Source: an uncultured Pigmentiphaga sp. (GTDB lineage: Bacteria; Pseudomonadota; Gammaproteobacteria; Burkholderiales; Burkholderiaceae_B). From it: DNA of 24,867 nt. Below the pieces are notes generated by a model. The model saw only the letters and a list, made by a program, of their open reading frames with translations. It had not been told where the DNA came from and made no database searches. Within the stretch, counting starts at the first letter, position 1. Every line of letters begins with the position of its first letter. This document shows, piece by piece, positions 17,019 to 24,305 of this stretch. A program made the translations under genes and the position numbers. Location of the stretch: the NCBI GenBank assembly GCA_937891425.1, contig CALAGD010000048.1, positions 1-24,867 of the forward strand, given 5' to 3'.

Positions 17019-17059
17019 TTATCTGTTATCGTTCTTCAAAAAAGAATATGAACAGATAA
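17019..17059. repeat. AT-rich inverted repeat, candidate DNA-unwinding element
   Basis: TTATCTGTT (17019-17027) and AACAGATAA (17051-17059) are exact inverted copies, with an inner TTCTT and AAGAA pair. The stretch is about three quarters A+T. It lies 9 bases right of the tandem DnaA boxes. A GC hairpin, AGCCGC and GCGGCT, follows at 17063-17078. Confidence 0.5.
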
Positions 17060-17350
17060 AGAAGCCGCTTGTGCGGCTCCGGCCACAATCTCCGGAGCTC
17101 CGCTTGACCGTGTGGAAGGGTGTGTACGCGAACGAAGCCACTGAAAGGCCTGACGATACTTCCAAACCAGGAAGCAGGTTCTCCTGCAATACATCTGGCC
17201 GGCGCTGCTGTATCGTCGTGCCTGAAGACATGGCACGATCACGTGGAAAGACCAGAGTGACCTATTCGGCTACACGGAGCACGAGCACGCGGGCACTTAC
17301 CCGTCTTCGTGCACGGAAATCATGAAAGTGACAACCCGCCGTGCTCGAAC

Positions 17351-17370
17351 ATGGTGCAATCGTGCACCAT
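17351..17370. repeat. Perfect hairpin after the aminotransferase gene
   Basis: ATGGTGCA, loop ATCG, TGCACCAT: an 8-bp perfect stem, 70 bases beyond the aminotransferase stop. It could stop or stabilise that transcript; there is no T-run. An outer pair CGAGCACG (17282) and CGTGCTCG (17340) lies beside it. Confidence 0.45.
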
Positions 17371-17440
17371 GCTGGTGGGTATGTAGGCAGATTGGGAATC
17401 AGGGGCAGACGCACACCGTGGACTGCCCGCAACAGCAGCA

Positions 17441-18640
17441 TCAAAGGGACTGCAGGCGCTGGAGTGCCAGATCCAGTATGTCGTAGTCTTTCGCGAAACA
17501 GAGGCGGATGAGCCTGATTCCCTGTTCGCGTTCGAAAGCAGCCGGATCCACGTAAAACGCGGATACGGGGATCGCAGTGACGCCATGTTCAATCGTCAGC
17601 CACCGCACGAACTCTTCCTGTGATGAACCCGATACCTCTGAATAGTCCGCCAACAGGAAAAACGTGCCGGCCGAGGGCATGGGTTTGAGCCGGGTGCGGC
17701 GCAGGCCAGCGGTCAGGTAATCGCGCCGCTCCTGGTAGAAGTCGGCAAGGCCGGTATAGGTAGCGGGGTCTTGCATGAACGTGGCGAGCGCCACCTGCAT
17801 GGGCGTGTTCACGGAATACACCATGAACTGGTGCACTTTGCGAAACTCGCGCATCAGCGGCTCGGGAGCACAGCAGTAGCCCACTTTCCAACCAGTGGAA
17901 TGATACGTCTTGCCGAACGAAGAGATGACGAAACTGCGGGCGGCAAGGAGCGGCCGCGTAGCCATGGAAAGATGGCGACGGTTGTCGAACACGATGTGTT
18001 CGTAGACCTCGTCGGACATGATCACGATTGGCGTGTCGCGTACCAGAGCCTCCAGGGCGTCGAGATCGTGGTCCGCGAGTACCGCCCCGGTGGGGTTGTG
18101 GGGAAAGTTCAGCATCAGGAGCCGGGTGCGGGGCGTAATCGCGTCGCGTACCCGTTGCCAGTCAACGCGATAGAACGGGTTGGTGTGGTCGGGGGGCAGA
18201 AGCGGGACAGGTACCGGCCGCGCGCCCGCAAGCTGTATCGAGGGAAGATACGAATCGTATGCCGGCTCCAGAATGATGGCCTCATCTCCCGGGTGCAGCG
18301 TGGCGAAGACGGCGGCCATGATCGCCTGAGTGGCGCCGCTGGTTACCGTGATTTCCCGGTCTGCATCGTAGGCATGGCCATGGAGCATGAGCATCTTTGC
18401 GTGAATGGCCTGACGCAGGGCAGGAACGCCGGTCATGGGGGCGTACTGGTTGTGCCCGTCGATCATGGCCTGGCTGACCAGACTCACCAGGGCCTCAGGG
18501 GGGTTGAACCCAGGATATCCCTGACCGAGGTTCACGGCGCCATGCTCCCGGGCCAGCTCGCTCATGATGGAAAAGATTGTCGTGCCTACATTCGGAAGCC
18601 GGGACTCGATCCGAGGTGTACCTACTGAATTGTTGGGCAT
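17441..18640 (-). CDS. PLP-dependent aminotransferase (methionine aminotransferase YbdL-like)
   Basis: A 399-residue fold-type I aminotransferase. Features seen: the substrate-binding block NLGQGYPGFNPPE (about 38-50), NQYAPMTGVPALRQAI, TSGATQAI for phosphate binding, NFPHNPTGAV, SDEVYEHIVF with the cofactor-ring Asp and Tyr, and the Schiff-base Lys in SSFGKTYHSTGWKVGY, followed by the Arg near the C-terminus (IRLIRLCFA). The family acts on methionine or aromatic amino acids with 2-oxo acids. The start at 18640 begins MPNNS; no ribosome site is seen and the open frame extends further, so the start is uncertain. It runs head-on to a fork from the candidate origin. Confidence 0.87.
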   Translation of the reverse strand: MPNNSVGTPRIESRLPNVGTTIFSIMSELAREHGAVNLGQGYPGFNPPEALVSLVSQAMIDGHNQYAPMTGVPALRQAIHAKMLMLHGHAYDADREITVTSGATQAIMAAVFATLHPGDEAIILEPAYDSYLPSIQLAGARPVPVPLLPPDHTNPFYRVDWQRVRDAITPRTRLLMLNFPHNPTGAVLADHDLDALEALVRDTPIVIMSDEVYEHIVFDNRRHLSMATRPLLAARSFVISSFGKTYHSTGWKVGYCCAPEPLMREFRKVHQFMVYSVNTPMQVALATFMQDPATYTGLADFYQERRDYLTAGLRRTRLKPMPSAGTFFLLADYSEVSGSSQEEFVRWLTIEHGVTAIPVSAFYVDPAAFEREQGIRLIRLCFAKDYDILDLALQRLQSL

Positions 18641-19293
18641 AGGTTGGCGTACTGTATGAAATTGATTCAAAATGACGAACGAGGACGGCGGTGCACCCCT
18701 GTCCTGTACGTAATGAGGGAACATCCAGATGCGTTCATTGTCTTGTCAACTATGCGTCCGTTCGCACGTTGCCGACAGTTTTGGCTAGAATTACGCATGT
18801 GCGCGTCCTCATTGCGGGCTTTGGCCGGGTGCAATCCATTCAGTAGTTCGTTCGGCATGTTTACGGCAACCTTGCCGCCGCGGCAAGCAGGAAATTGGTA
18901 GTAGCGGCCCGAAGTGGTACGGTGGTTGCTAGGGTAGTTGTCTGTTCCAGCCTCATGCACCGGTCAAAGTGTACGCCGAGGCGGCCTCGGCAGGGATATC
19001 AGCACCGGGGGTTCTGGTTCAGTGGTCCCCGCGGGGGTGAGCCTGACTGTTTCGAGCATGCTGCTGCCTACGGAGGATGCTTATCGAACCTGAACCGCAT
19101 GATGCACCCGAACTCGTCAGGGTTCGAAGTCCGAGGGTCAGTGACGGTCGAAGCGGATCGTAGATGGTCGATCGTTGACAGTGTCAATCACGATTGTCGC
19201 CGCACATGCCTGCACCGGTTTGGTCGGGTGTCCTCGACGAACGGAATGAGGCATCGGTTCGGCACAATCATTTTCTACTGGAAAGCTCACGTG
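18641..19293. other. Gap between aminotransferase and GntR genes
   Basis: I see no gene in these 653 bases. The open frame leading into the GntR gene from 18895 has no family match before residue STKK. The gap must hold the two divergent promoters. It contains a hairpin, CTTGCCG and CGGCAAG, at 18871-18887 and a palindrome at 19175-19187. Confidence 0.6.
19175..19187. promoter_or_regulatory. Palindrome upstream of the GntR gene, possible operator
   Basis: TTGACA-G-TGTCAA, a perfect 6+1+6 palindrome about 107 bases before the GTG start of the GntR-type gene. The left half is also the -35 consensus, but no -10 follows at proper spacing. Binding by the adjacent regulator is only a suggestion. 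Confidence 0.35.
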
Positions 19294-20022
19294 GTGTCTA
19301 CGAAAAAGAATCAGCCCCAATACGCGGTAATCGCCGAAACCCTAATCAACGATATCGCAGCAGGAAAGTATCCGGTGGGCACCCTGTTGCCACCGGAGCT
19401 GGAAATGGCCGATGACTTCGGCGTTTCCCGCAATACCATGCGGTCAGCCTTGCGCATGCTCGTCGACATGGGTCTCGTCACCCGTCGTGCGGGCCGGGGT
19501 ACCGTAGTGCAGAAACGGCGCGTCGAGCCAAGTTACGTCCAGAGCATCGAATCACCAGATGAGCTCATGCCCGACCTGCCGGGCACCGAGCAGACTGTGG
19601 TCAGCAGCCAGGAGATCGAGGCCGACGAAGCTACAGCAAGAGTCCTGGCTGCCGAACAGGGGGCGCGCTGGCACTGCACCCTCGCAGTGCGCAGCGCAAA
19701 GTCCACTCCGGTCTCGGCGTCGTACATCTATACCTTGCCCCAGGCGCGCAACATCAAGTCACGGCTCGACAAGCAGAAACGGCCGTCGTACAAGGCAGTG
19801 GAAGCCGCGTTGAGAAGAAAGGTCCACGAGGTTACCCAGCAGTCCGATGCATGTGCGATGCCGGAACAGATCGCCAAGCTGCTGAAGGTACCGGCCGGGT
19901 CGCCGGCGTTGCGCACGGTTCGGCGCTATGCAGATGAAGAAGGTCTGGTGTTTCTCGTGACTGACACCTACTCGCGCCCGGGCCGCGTGCATCACACCGC
20001 GCACTTTCGTTTGCGCAAGTAA
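19294..20022 (+). CDS. GntR-family transcriptional regulator (HutC/UTRA-type)
   Basis: A 242-residue regulator. The N-terminal winged HTH (about 5-72) shows YAVIAETLINDIAAGKYPVG, LLPPELEMADDFGVSRNT and LVTRRAGRGTVV, all typical of GntR. The C-terminal part (about 95-235) fits a UTRA ligand-binding domain by length, position and the ending YSRPGRVHHTAHF. The effector is not readable from the sequence. The start is taken as GTG 19294, with GGAAAG 8 bases upstream; GTG 19291 and an ATG at 19246 are in frame, but the latter has no ribosome site. It is divergent from the aminotransferase, which may be its target. A strong terminator follows at 20071. Confidence 0.85.
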   Translation: MSTKKNQPQYAVIAETLINDIAAGKYPVGTLLPPELEMADDFGVSRNTMRSALRMLVDMGLVTRRAGRGTVVQKRRVEPSYVQSIESPDELMPDLPGTEQTVVSSQEIEADEATARVLAAEQGARWHCTLAVRSAKSTPVSASYIYTLPQARNIKSRLDKQKRPSYKAVEAALRRKVHEVTQQSDACAMPEQIAKLLKVPAGSPALRTVRRYADEEGLVFLVTDTYSRPGRVHHTAHFRLRK

Positions 20023-20070
20023 ACATCGCAACAGGAGCACGCGCAGAAACGAATCTGGCGCGTCCCGTTC

Positions 20071-20120
20071 GGGTGGCAGTCTGGCAGCAAGCTCTGCCAG
20101 ATAGCCACCCTTTCTTTTTC
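20071..20120 (+). terminator. Strong intrinsic terminator of the GntR-type gene
   Basis: Two stacked stems, GGGTGGC with GCCACCC and TCTGGCAG with CTGCCAGA, enclose a CAAGCT loop and are followed directly by TTTCTTTTTC. It lies 49 bases after the stop codon. Confidence 0.9.
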
Positions 20121-20668
20121 AATATATTTAATAAAAAAATAAAGTATTAATTAATTTGGCATGCCAGGCGATTCTCTTTCCTCTGTGCATGCCGCGAGCG
20201 GCGTGCTCGTTCATGGTAGTGAGCTGGATGGGAAGGGTGCATGCCTGATACCGCATAGCGGACATTCCATGTGCCGGAAGGGAGTCGATCAACATCATTT
20301 GTGCGAGTGCGCATTCATTCCGTATTTGTTGGTTGTATTCACTTCATTCCATGCCACCCGCAGGAACCAGGTGTACCCTGCCGTTTCCTATTGTTCGGTA
20401 TTGTATATGACTGAACAAATTATTTTTATCAGCAGTATGATTTTAATGGGTGGTCGTGACAGTTGCGTCAGGGGCGGGTCGTGCCACAGGGGCTGCTTGT
20501 ATTCAGGGATGCCGCTGGAGCGGTGACGTAGCATCTCAGAGGAATGTGACGTAGAGGAACGCCTGGCCTGCTGACTGAGGGAATCTGGGTCATTGGAACT
20601 TTCGCGTGACGAACCACCCATCGACTCTGGGCCTGGCGTCGTGTACGGGATCAGAAGCATGGGTGAGG

Positions 20669-20684
20669 TGTTTCACGTGAAACA
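20669..20684. promoter_or_regulatory. parS site 1 (ParB-binding centromere)
   Basis: TGTTTCACGTGAAACA, identical to the conserved bacterial parS palindrome. ParB loads here and spreads, and ParA moves the origin region. ParB and ParA genes would be expected after rsmG, outside the window. Confidence 0.92.
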
Positions 20685-20848
20685 GCGATTCCGCGGGGTT
20701 GGCAGATTGCAACTGGCGGCTTTCCGAAAACGAACCTGCGATGGGAACTCGTGGGATGCTCTCAAGGATGTGCCTCGAACCGGGCGTCGCATCATGCTCT
20801 CTATCGGCGTCTGAGCAACCTTCCTTCGCCAGGTGTTCCGCGCGAAAG

Positions 20849-20864
20849 TGTTTCACGTGAAACA
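20849..20864. promoter_or_regulatory. parS site 2
   Basis: A perfect 16-base parS palindrome, 180 bases right of site 1. Its right flank (TCGG) is the same as at site 3. Confidence 0.92.
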
Positions 20865-21882
20865 TCGGGTAGTACCAAGTGGGTGAAGCTTCTCGGCTCT
20901 GGGGACTTGGATCGAGGAGCTTGGCGAATAGTAGTTGGTGGGGTGATGCAGAGGAGCAGCCAGAAGCTGCACCGGAGAATGCCCGACACAGAGTGCAAAG
21001 TAGTGAGTTCCGAAAATCGGTCGTTTCTGGCGGTGTGCATGGGGATCACGACCGGGTTGTAGGTTGTGGGTCGGCTCCCATCTCGGCCCGAGGCGTGGGC
21101 TGAGGGAAGAAGGGTACACGGCGGGTCACACGCGGCGTTCGGCGGGCAACTGCAAACAGAGAGTACGGTGGTACACCGCGCGTAGATGGACTGGAAGAAG
21201 TTCCGGGTTCACCGGACAACAAGAGAAAATTTGCGCGCGCCAACCCTGTCAAACCCGCCTCGGTTGCGACGAAGACACTCCACAGTTAGCTTGAATGGTT
21301 GTGTCAGACACTTGAAAACGAAACGGCATCGAGGTCGAGCGCTATGCTGACAGTGAGTTCTGCCGGACGAGAATTGCTGTCAAGACAAGGCCAATGACAT
21401 GTAAATCGTTGGTACCCGACATGATGCAGCAGAGCCAGCCTGATTGCCGTGTCGGTTCCCGGTGTCTGTCGAAATCGTGAGCCCTCGTTTGTTGACAAAT
21501 GACGCTGACCAGAGAGGCTCCATCTGACGAGAGGCGAGGCCGCAGCTGGATGTCGGCGGTTCCAACATGCGTCAAAAGGAAATGTCTTCGGGGCGACGTC
21601 AGCCTGGCGGAAAGCAAGTGATGAGTCGGCGAGAGTGTGATGCGGCACTTTTTCGTCATCCGGTGGTGCTCTGCGTCAGTCACGCTCGGGGGCGTATGCT
21701 CCGGACTGTTCTGGTGTCGCCTGATCATGTGCCGGGTCCAATCCCAAAATTCTGGCGAGATGGTTACCCAAGTGGGCAAGGCACATGCGTATGGATGCGA
21801 GGCGATGCTCACAAGTGGCGATCGAATCCTATCGATTTTTGCTTGGATTGGACTCCGTATTCGGCACTTGAACTGCTCATGG

Positions 21883-21898
21883 TGTTCCACGTGAAACA
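21883..21898. promoter_or_regulatory. parS site 3 (one mismatch)
   Basis: TGTTCCACGTGAAACA, 15 of 16 to the perfect palindrome; the changed base is the variable fifth position of the consensus, so binding is expected. Confidence 0.88.
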
Positions 21899-21922
21899 TC
21901 GGTCCCTGAACAGACAGCATCT

Positions 21923-21938
21923 TGTTTCACGTGAAACA
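21923..21938. promoter_or_regulatory. parS site 4
   Basis: TGTTTCACGTGAAACA, perfect, only 40 bases from site 3 and 333 bases before mnmG. Confidence 0.92.
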
Positions 21939-22068
21939 TTTGCTGATCAACCGTTGCTACTCCGACAATGCTCCGGTGCAAAGGACGCGCTTGTCGTAAA
22001 ATCAAAGGGCTGTCCGGAGGGAAACGCCTGAATATGTATCTGTACCCCGTTCCCTCAACTAGGAAGTG

Positions 22069-22254
22069 ATGGCTTGTTCAAGTCGGCTTGGACCCTGCCC
22101 GGATTGCCGTCGACCTGGAAAATGCGCAGTGATGTACATCGACGGACGTTGTCATGATCCCTACGGCTGGCCGCCAGGCCAAGCATGCAAGACGTTCAGT
22201 AAAGCGGCGCCGGAGCGCTACTGTCTGGCGGGTCATCATGGTTGTGTTGCTTAG
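22069..22254 (+). CDS. Possible small Cys-rich protein, uncertain
   Basis: A 61-residue frame ending 17 bases before mnmG. It has eight Cys (about 3, 10, 13, 19, 28, 40, 51 and 57) with a CPDC pair, a pattern that would suit zinc binding. Against a real gene: AGGAA is only 3 bases from the ATG, about half of the third codon positions are G or C compared with a clearly higher share in mnmG, and I recognise no family. GTG at 22066 is another start. It may be chance in the mnmG leader. Confidence 0.2.
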   Translation: MACSSRLGPCPDCRRPGKCAVMYIDGRCHDPYGWPPGQACKTFSKAAPERYCLAGHHGCVA

Positions 22255-22271
22255 GCTTAGGATGTATCGGT

Positions 22272-24305
22272 ATGGATTTTCCACGCGAGTTTGACGTGAT
22301 CGTGGTCGGCGGAGGCCATGCAGGAACGGAGGCCGCTCTGGCGTCAGCACGCATGGGCTGCCAGACACTTCTTTTGACCCACAACATTGAAACGCTCGGG
22401 CAGATGTCTTGCAATCCGTCGATCGGGGGTATTGGCAAGGGGCATCTGGTCAAGGAGATCGATGCGCTGGGCGGTGCAATGGCTCTCGCGATCGATGAAG
22501 CAGGTATACAGTTTCGTATTCTGAACGAGTCCAAGGGTCCGGCGGTACGAGCTACTCGTGCCCAGGCGGACCGTCAGCTGTACAGGCAAGCCATTCGTTA
22601 CCGCCTGGAGAATCAACCCAACCTCTGGTTGTTTCAGCAAAGTGTAGACGACCTGATGGTCGAAGGTGATCGTGTAGTGGGGGCGGTTACCCAGCTGGGC
22701 ATCAAGTTCCGGGCTCGTGCGGTAGTGCTCACCACGGGCACGTTCCTGAATGGAAAGGTGCACGTTGGCTTCAGCACGTATGCTGCGGGGCGAGCGGGAG
22801 ATCCGCCATCGCTGTCGCTCGCCGCACGACTGAAGGAACTCAGTTTGCCCCAAGGCAGGCTGAAGACTGGTACGCCGCCGCGCATTGATGGCAGAACGAT
22901 CGATTTTTCTCGAACGGAGGAACAGCCAGGAAATCTTGATCCGGTGCCGGTATTCTCCTATCTCGGTCGGCCGGAGATGCACCCGCAGCAAGTGTCCTGC
23001 TGGATCACGCACACCAATGAGCGTACTCATGACATCATTCGGGGAGCGCTCAACCGGTCGCCTTTGTTCACCGGGGTCATCGAAGGCGTGGGTCCGCGCT
23101 ATTGTCCATCGATCGAGGACAAGATCCATCGGTTCCCGGACAAGTCATCCCATCAGGTTTTCCTGGAACCCGAGGGGCTGCGTACGCACGAGGTGTATCC
23201 GAATGGCGTATCCACGAGTCTTCCTTTCGACGTCCAGATCGATATCATCCACTCTCTGCCCGGACTGGAGAGTGCACACATTTTGCGTCCGGGCTATGCC
23301 ATTGAGTACGACTACTACGACCCGCGCGCGCTGAAGTCGTCGCTTGAGTCGCGCCTGATCTCGGGACTGTTCTTCGCAGGCCAGATCAATGGCACTACGG
23401 GTTATGAGGAAGCGGCCGCGCAGGGTCTGCTTGCTGGAATCAACGCCGCGCTGCGCGTGCAGGAACGGGACGCGTGGGTACCGAGGCGCGATGAGGCCTA
23501 CATTGGTGTGCTGGTTGACGATCTGATCACCCGGGGCGTTACCGAACCGTACCGCATGTTCACGTCGCGCGCGGAATATCGCCTGATCCTGCGTGAAGAC
23601 AACGCGGATATGCGGCTTACCGAGATCGGCCGGAAGCTGGGCCTGATCGACGATGCGCGCTGGGATGCATTTTGCCGCAAGCGCGATGCTGTCGCGCGTG
23701 AAATCGAACGCCTGAAGTCGACCTGGGTGAACCCGCAGACGTTCCCTCCGCACATCGCCGCTCCGCTGCTGGGCAAGGGGATCGAGCACGAATACAACCT
23801 GGCCGATCTCCTGAAGCGGCCCAACGTGTCGTATCGCGCCCTGATGGCGGTGCAGAACGATGATGGCGGTCTGATTGGTGGGCCCGGGCTGGCTCCTTCG
23901 CCTGAAGCGGAACAGGTCGAAATCCAGATCAAGTACGAGGGTTACATTGCACGCCAGCACGAGGAAGTGCAGAAACAGCAGGCGCACGAGAATACCCGTA
24001 TCCCGCATGACTTCGATTACTCCGCCGTGCGTGGCCTGTCGTTCGAGGTGCGGCAGAAACTGAACCAGCATCGTCCGGAGACGCTGGGGCAGGCTGCGCG
24101 GATCTCTGGCGTCACCCCCGCTGCCATCTCGTTGTTGCTCGTGTACCTGAAAAAGCAACAGCTGCTGCAAAAGGCGTGCGCGGATGACGCTCAGCAGAAC
24201 GCAGTGACCGGTGACCGGGAATCAGGCGATGCATCGTCGGCGAAGTCCAGACCGAGCGATGGCCACTCGGCTGCTCGATCGGCAACCGGTACGGGCGGTG
24301 CATGA
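22272..24305 (+). CDS. mnmG: tRNA uridine-34 carboxymethylaminomethyl modification enzyme MnmG (GidA)
   Basis: A 677-residue FAD protein that works with MnmE to add a carboxymethylaminomethyl group to wobble uridine of some tRNAs. FAD binding is GGGHAG (13-18) in the N-terminal Rossmann fold. GidA blocks are present: SCNPSIGGIGKGHLVKEID, GRLKTGTPPRI and GPRYCPSIEDKI, and the C-terminal helical domain ends near ISLLLVYLKKQ. About 45 residues follow, rich in Ser, Asp, Gly and Ala, beyond the usual end (E. coli has 629). The start ATG has AGGAT about 8 bases upstream. The stop overlaps rsmG as ATGA. It runs away from the candidate origin, with the fork. Confidence 0.96.
   Translation: MDFPREFDVIVVGGGHAGTEAALASARMGCQTLLLTHNIETLGQMSCNPSIGGIGKGHLVKEIDALGGAMALAIDEAGIQFRILNESKGPAVRATRAQADRQLYRQAIRYRLENQPNLWLFQQSVDDLMVEGDRVVGAVTQLGIKFRARAVVLTTGTFLNGKVHVGFSTYAAGRAGDPPSLSLAARLKELSLPQGRLKTGTPPRIDGRTIDFSRTEEQPGNLDPVPVFSYLGRPEMHPQQVSCWITHTNERTHDIIRGALNRSPLFTGVIEGVGPRYCPSIEDKIHRFPDKSSHQVFLEPEGLRTHEVYPNGVSTSLPFDVQIDIIHSLPGLESAHILRPGYAIEYDYYDPRALKSSLESRLISGLFFAGQINGTTGYEEAAAQGLLAGINAALRVQERDAWVPRRDEAYIGVLVDDLITRGVTEPYRMFTSRAEYRLILREDNADMRLTEIGRKLGLIDDARWDAFCRKRDAVAREIERLKSTWVNPQTFPPHIAAPLLGKGIEHEYNLADLLKRPNVSYRALMAVQNDDGGLIGGPGLAPSPEAEQVEIQIKYEGYIARQHEEVQKQQAHENTRIPHDFDYSAVRGLSFEVRQKLNQHRPETLGQAARISGVTPAAISLLLVYLKKQQLLQKACADDAQQNAVTGDRESGDASSAKSRPSDGHSAARSATGTGGA

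Larger units (their letters stand above)
15813..17440. other. Gene-free region, candidate chromosomal origin (oriC)
   Basis: I see no credible gene in these 1.6 kb. It holds four perfect DnaA boxes (16113, 16306, 16826 and 17001), one 8/9 box and several 7/9 boxes, plus AT-rich inverted repeats at 16326-16363 and 17019-17059. The plus strand is C-rich on the left side (25 C to 17 G in 16021-16080, 20 to 12 in 16081-16140). It is G-rich farther right (24 G to 14 C in 18061-18120, 24 to 13 in 22741-22800), so skew changes sign near here. Origin function is inferred from these signs together with the nearby parS sites and mnmG-rsmG. Confidence 0.7.
20023..22271. other. Gene-poor parS region upstream of mnmG
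   Basis: The 2.2 kb between the GntR-type gene and mnmG holds a terminator, a 37-base tract with one G and otherwise only A or T (20121-20157), a second AT-rich patch around 20400-20450 and four parS sites. The open frames across it lack family motifs or run through parS sites, so I do not call them. A short Cys-rich frame at 22069-22254 is the only possible gene and is listed separately. Confidence 0.75.

Noticed and set aside
17236..17252. CACGTG core with a half parS in the aminotransferase-side gap
   Set aside because: Only the core and part of one arm match; the left arm is wrong.
19111..19140. T-arm-like GGTTCGAAGTCC
   Set aside because: No acceptor or anticodon stem fits around it, so it is not a tRNA gene.
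20834..20849. A degenerate parS-like sequence beside site 2 (about 11 of 16 matches)
   Set aside because: Too many mismatches, including the central CACGTG core, to expect ParB binding.
21342..21920. A 192-codon minus-strand frame in the parS region
   Set aside because: It runs through parS site 3 at its N-terminus, has no known motif and looks like non-coding DNA by composition.
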